A stretch of 9,173 nt of DNA, from positions 1-9,173 of the forward strand of contig JAJECR010000324.1 in the NCBI GenBank assembly GCA_022821935.1. Reading direction: 5' to 3'. The DNA comes from Candidatus Latescibacterota bacterium. GTDB taxonomy: Bacteria > JAAXHH01. The notes below the pieces were generated by a model. The model was not told where the DNA came from. It worked only from the letters and a program-made list of their open reading frames with translations, and ran no database searches. Made by a program: the position numbers and the translations under genes. Positions 6,498-9,173 of the stretch are shown in pieces (the first letter of the stretch is position 1; each line of letters starts with the position of its first letter).

Positions 6498-6525
6498 TTG
6501 ACAATACCCGCTGTGTGGCTAAATT
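6498..6525 (+). promoter_or_regulatory. Sigma70-like promoter for the dehydrogenase gene
   Basis: A perfect -35 box TTGACA (6498-6503) is followed by a 16-base spacer and TAAATT (6520-6525), which matches TATAAT at four of six positions. Transcription would begin near 6532 and leave a leader of about 150 bases before the dehydrogenase ATG. This is the strongest promoter candidate in the window and implies that the dehydrogenase, and possibly the second binding protein, form a new transcription unit. Confidence 0.5.
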
Positions 6526-6540
6526 CAGGAAGATGCGTCC

Positions 6541-6580
6541 GGTCCCTGAACCGCGGGATCAGGCCGGGCGCCTGGCCTGG
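6541..6580 (+). promoter_or_regulatory. Two adjacent hairpins in the leader of the dehydrogenase
   Basis: Hairpin A pairs GGTCCC (6541-6546) with GGGATC (6555-6560), with one G-U pair and an 8-base loop. Hairpin B pairs CAGGCC (6560-6565) with GGCCTG (6574-6579), also with an 8-base loop; C6560 is claimed by both, so each may be one base shorter. They lie just after the predicted transcription start. No T tract follows, so they do not form a standard intrinsic terminator. A regulatory leader or simple GC-rich self-pairing are both possible. Confidence 0.35.
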
Positions 6581-6682
6581 AACGCCCTTACATTCCGGCT
6601 TCTGTGGATCGAGGCACACCGTTTGCAGTCACTCCGATAGCCTGCCAGGGTTTATTGCATCCGTCGTCAGAAAGGAATAACA

Positions 6683-7672
6683 ATGAAAGCGGGACAGGTG
6701 ATCGCGCAGGAACAAATTGAAATCGTGGAAGCGGAACGGCCGGACCTCGCGCTGGTTAAGACCAATCCGGAGGGACTGAAGGACATGGTGCTCGTGCGTA
6801 CCGTAAACGCCGCGATTTGCGGAAGCGACCATCCGTTGTTTAAAGGTCCGGCGAACTATCCCGCGCCACCGGGCGTATCCCTGCACGAGAGTATCGGGGT
6901 CATCGAAAAATCGTGGTCGAATGGATGCAGGGAAGGCGATCTCGTACTGGCCCTGCCATCCGGCTCGAGCGCCATGGCCGAGTACTTCCTTGGGTTCGGC
7001 GATTCCGTGACGCCCCTGCCGGATGGCCTGCCCCAGGAGCAGCTGTTGATGGCCCAGCCCCTCGGCACCGTGATCTGCTGCCTGCGTAAACTGGCCCACT
7101 TCTTCGACGCCGAGGTCGCCGTGGTCGGCCAGGGCCCGATGGGACTGCTGTTCACCACCATGATGCGGAACCTCGGCGCCGCGCTGATCATCGGTATCGA
7201 CCAGTACGACAACCGTCTCGTTGCGGCCCAGGAGATGGGCGCAACGCATACGGTGAACACGCGGCACACCGATCCGGCCGAGGCGGTTGCCGAAATCACG
7301 GAGGGGCGGATGGCCGACGTGGTCATCGAGGTCGTCGGCGTGGAAGAAACGTTCAACATGGGCGTGAAGCTGGCCCGGCACAAAGCCCGTTTCATCGACT
7401 TCGGCGTGCCCAAGACCGCGCGTTTTACCGTCGACATGCTGGAGCTTTTCCGTAAAAACCTGCAGCTTACGACTTCTGTGGGGCCGGATATCCGGAACGA
7501 TTTCAAGAGCGCCATGCGATTGATCGGAGAAGGACGGGTGGATCTTGCGCCGATGATTTCGCATAAGTTGCCTTTCGCCCGGGTACAGGAAGGCTTCGAA
7601 ATGGCCACGAAGCGCAAGGGCGAGTGCATAAAGATCGTCATCGATTTCGAGGAAAGAGGCCTGGGCAGGTAA
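6683..7672 (+). CDS. Medium-chain dehydrogenase/reductase (alcohol dehydrogenase-like), short form
   Basis: The protein has 329 residues from ATG 6683 with AAAGGA at 6671-6676. The N-terminal GroES-like domain shows AAICGSDHPLFKG (43-55, Cys46 as catalytic zinc ligand, Asp49) and LHESIGVIE (67-75, His68 and Glu69 as in the GHE motif). The NAD-binding Rossmann fold starts at EVAVVGQGPMGLLF (144-157, GxGxxG at 149-154). Asp173 at the end of beta 2 (GIDQYDNR) favours NAD over NADP. Between EGDLVLALP (84-92) and AEYF (99-102) the usual four-cysteine structural zinc lobe is missing, which accounts for the short length (standard members have about 345-380 residues). The C-terminus has HKLPFARVQEGFEM (294-307), a common MDR ending. 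Members oxidise sugar alcohols, amino alcohols or hydroxy acids. Presence of one zinc ligand set supports redox activity, but the substrate is unknown. It starts 218 bases after the first binding protein and ends 71 bases before the second. Confidence 0.85.
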   Translation: MKAGQVIAQEQIEIVEAERPDLALVKTNPEGLKDMVLVRTVNAAICGSDHPLFKGPANYPAPPGVSLHESIGVIEKSWSNGCREGDLVLALPSGSSAMAEYFLGFGDSVTPLPDGLPQEQLLMAQPLGTVICCLRKLAHFFDAEVAVVGQGPMGLLFTTMMRNLGAALIIGIDQYDNRLVAAQEMGATHTVNTRHTDPAEAVAEITEGRMADVVIEVVGVEETFNMGVKLARHKARFIDFGVPKTARFTVDMLELFRKNLQLTTSVGPDIRNDFKSAMRLIGEGRVDLAPMISHKLPFARVQEGFEMATKRKGECIKIVIDFEERGLGR

Positions 7673-7676
7673 TCGC

Positions 7677-7692
7677 CCGGCGGAAGAGCCGG
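7677..7692 (+). other. Short GC-rich hairpin after the dehydrogenase
   Basis: CCGGC (7677-7681) pairs with GCCGG (7688-7692) around a 6-base loop, four bases after the dehydrogenase stop. There is no downstream T run, so termination is doubtful; it may stabilise mRNA ends or be chance in GC-rich DNA. Confidence 0.25.
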
Positions 7693-7743
7693 ATCGTGCG
7701 CGTATCGTTCATTACGCAACGGAATACCTGGAGGAGCAGCGTC

Positions 7744-9173
7744 ATGCATAAGACCATCGGTACCGCGGCAAAGACCGTTGCATTTTGTTTGTTCGCCACC
7801 CAGATCGCCTGTGGAGGCGACGAAACGACAGAAGATCCCTGGAACAGGGTCCAGACGATCCTGTCGGAGTCGAAGGACATCGTCGTGCTGGACGGCACGG
7901 AAAGGGCGGCGCTCAAGTACGATGGGATGGACGATCCCGTATTCGGCGACTGGATGGTGCGCCACGCGCTGTCCGACCCCGAGAACTTCAACCCGTATAC
8001 TTCCAGCGACCAGGGCGCTACCCAGGTACACACCTACGTCTTCGAGTCCCTGCTGGAACCGGACTATGATCCACCTTACGCGCAGCAGGGATACATCGCC
8101 GTGGACTATCCCGTCGTGTCGGACGATTATCTCACCTATACCTTCACGCTGCGCCAGAACGTCCGGTTCGCCGATGACGTGCCCCTTTCGGCGGACGACG
8201 TACTCTTCAGCATCAAGACTATCCTGACGCCGACCGTCCGGGCGCCGCACCTGCGAAACTACTACGCGTCCATCGTCAACGTCCGGAAACTGGGCGACTA
8301 CGAGATCAGTTTCGAATGCAAGGAACCCTATATACTGAACGATCTCTTCCTCGGCAGTTTCGGCATCCTGCCCAGACATTTCTACGATCCGGACGGACTG
8401 CTGGACCCGGTGCCGATCACGAGCCTGATTGACGGCAGCTGGGAAACAGGGGAACACGCGGACCGCGTGCGTCTCTTCGGAGAACGCTTCAACCAGGACT
8501 TCAACCGCAGCATGCTCGGTTCGGGTCCCTATACCGTTGCGGACTGGGAGGATGACGTGGTCACGGGGCAGCGGGTCGTACTCAGCCGCAACGAGAACTA
8601 CTGGGGCCGGGACGTAGACGGACTTCCCGCCGCCGGCCACATGGACAAGGTCGTTTTCAAGATCATAAACAACCAGGACGCCGCTTTCATCGAACTGACC
8701 AACGGCAACCTGGATATCCATAGCCTGAAGCCGCTGGAGTTCAAGGAGAAGAGCTGGTCGCCCGGTTTCGTGGACCGATTCATGAAGGGCATTCAGTACG
8801 CGGGCGGCTACACATACATAGGATGGAACAACGAACATCCCATTTTCCGGGACCGGCGGGTCCGCCAGGCGATGACCCACCTCACCGACCGGGAAGCCAT
8901 GGTGCGCAACCTGCTCTTCGGACTCGCGGAGACGGTCGAAAGTCCAATCCACAAGTTCCGCCCCGAGTACAATCACGACCTTCAACCGTACGCCTTCGAT
9001 CCCGACCGGGCCCTGGCGATGCTGAATGACGCCGGATGGACGGACTCGGACAACGACGGGACTCTCGACAAGGAAATCGACGGCGAAAGTACGCCCTTCC
9101 GCTTCGAGTTTCTCGTCAACTCGGGCAATCAGCTCAGGAAGGACATTGCGCTGACCCTGCAGAGCGCCCTGGA
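7744..9173 (+). CDS. ABC transporter solute-binding protein, SBP_bac_5 family, probable lipoprotein (3' truncated)
   Basis: The frame runs from ATG 7744 (GGAGGAG at 7730-7736) and is open at the right edge, with 476 residues visible of an expected 550-650. Residues 1-22 are a signal peptide with a basic n-region (His2, Lys3, Lys10) and a hydrophobic core. Cys23, followed by Gly-Gly-Asp and an acidic, disordered-looking stretch, suggests lipid attachment, though -3 is Gln rather than the usual Leu/Val/Ile. The binding domain is evident from DPENFNPYTSSDQGA (78-92), YTFTLRQNVRFAD and SADDVLFSIK (132-158), GSGPYTV (259-265), NENYWGRD (283-290), VRQAMTHLTDREAMV (373-387) and a DSDNDGTLD loop (434-442) of Ca2+-site shape that is frequent in this family. 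It is only loosely similar to the upstream binding protein and carries extra segments, so it is a separate subfamily rather than a recent duplicate. The ligand is unknown (peptide-like by family). Permease genes may follow beyond the edge. Confidence 0.88.
   Translation, partial: MHKTIGTAAKTVAFCLFATQIACGGDETTEDPWNRVQTILSESKDIVVLDGTERAALKYDGMDDPVFGDWMVRHALSDPENFNPYTSSDQGATQVHTYVFESLLEPDYDPPYAQQGYIAVDYPVVSDDYLTYTFTLRQNVRFADDVPLSADDVLFSIKTILTPTVRAPHLRNYYASIVNVRKLGDYEISFECKEPYILNDLFLGSFGILPRHFYDPDGLLDPVPITSLIDGSWETGEHADRVRLFGERFNQDFNRSMLGSGPYTVADWEDDVVTGQRVVLSRNENYWGRDVDGLPAAGHMDKVVFKIINNQDAAFIELTNGNLDIHSLKPLEFKEKSWSPGFVDRFMKGIQYAGGYTYIGWNNEHPIFRDRRVRQAMTHLTDREAMVRNLLFGLAETVESPIHKFRPEYNHDLQPYAFDPDRALAMLNDAGWTDSDNDGTLDKEIDGESTPFRFEFLVNSGNQLRKDIALTLQSAL

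Larger units (their letters stand above)
6465..6682. other. Intergenic regulatory region before the dehydrogenase
   Basis: This 218-base stretch is the longest gap in the window. A 60-codon frame from TTG 6498 runs through it, but its translation is not domain-like and it starts inside the -35 box. It holds a good promoter (6498-6525), a pair of hairpins (6541-6580) and the AAAGGA ribosome site at 6671-6676. No T-run terminator for the upstream binding-protein gene is visible. Confidence 0.6.

Noticed and set aside
6498..6680. A 60-codon + strand frame between the first binding protein and the dehydrogenase.
   Set aside because: It starts at a TTG within the -35 box, has no ribosome site, and its product has no recognisable features. 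The stretch is better read as promoter and leader.
430..7672. An L-fucose oxidation pathway linking the fuconolactonase-like enzyme and the dehydrogenase.
   Set aside because: The two genes are over 5 kb apart, with unrelated genes and likely promoters between them, and neither substrate can be fixed from sequence. No fuconate dehydratase or aldolase is in the window.
6856..8985. A 709-codon open frame on the - strand across the dehydrogenase and second binding protein.
   Set aside because: It overlaps two genes with strong family motifs on the + strand. Its translation is repetitive in composition (Arg, Ser, Pro, then Val, Asp, His blocks) with no domain I recognise. GC-rich third positions commonly keep an antisense frame open.
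9043..9072. DSDNDGTLD loop as an EF-hand or dockerin domain in the second binding protein.
   Set aside because: A single DxDxDG loop at this position is frequent in this binding-protein family and there is no second repeat, so it is not an independent dockerin.

Overview
The window carries seven protein-coding genes, all on the + strand and closely spaced, with the first and last cut by the window edges. By eye the DNA is GC-rich (roughly 60%), with strong third-position GC bias. That bias also produces many long antisense frames, which I treat as shadows. Starts are ATG, plus one TTG and one GTG, each with a good purine-rich ribosome binding site. A haem-copper oxidase subunit III points to an aerobic or facultatively aerobic bacterium. 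Secreted solute-binding proteins, one of them a probable lipoprotein, and the gene mix would suit a free-living, probably uncultured Gram-negative heterotroph. A lineage such as Latescibacterota or a relative would fit, but that is a guess from style and gene content, not a phylogenetic result.

Layout: (1) 1-260 is the C-terminal end of a metallo-beta-lactamase-fold hydrolase. (2) 261-429 is intergenic, with a tandem 10-bp repeat carrying two TTGACA hexamers. (3) 430-1272 encodes an amidohydrolase of the L-fuconolactonase type (COG3618-like). (4) 1307-2050 encodes a five-helix cytochrome c oxidase subunit III with an extra glycine-rich N-terminus and no other oxidase subunit in view. (5) 2104-3318 encodes a fold-type-I PLP aminotransferase related to aspartate aminotransferase. 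(6) 3519-4715 encodes a protein of about 398 residues that I read as three tandem, divergent RidA/YjgF-like units. (7) 4776-6464 encodes an OppA/DppA-type (SBP_bac_5) solute-binding protein with an N-terminal secretion signal. (8) 6465-6682 is intergenic, with a good sigma70-like promoter and two back-to-back hairpins. (9) 6683-7672 encodes a short medium-chain dehydrogenase. (10) 7744 to the right edge encodes a second SBP_bac_5 protein, a probable lipoprotein, cut off after 476 residues.

How the genes may work together (inference): the two binding proteins would capture peptides or similar small organic solutes outside the cell. The aminotransferase, the RidA-like protein, the dehydrogenase and the amidohydrolase would process amino acids or sugar-derived acids inside. 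No ABC permease or ATPase gene lies in the window. The most distinctive segment is the aminotransferase next to the triple RidA-like protein: RidA proteins are known to clear reactive enamine/imine products of PLP enzymes, so the pairing is a plausible functional unit. I see no RNA genes, insertion sequences, CRISPR arrays or convincing intrinsic terminators. I found no clearly new defence or mobile system.
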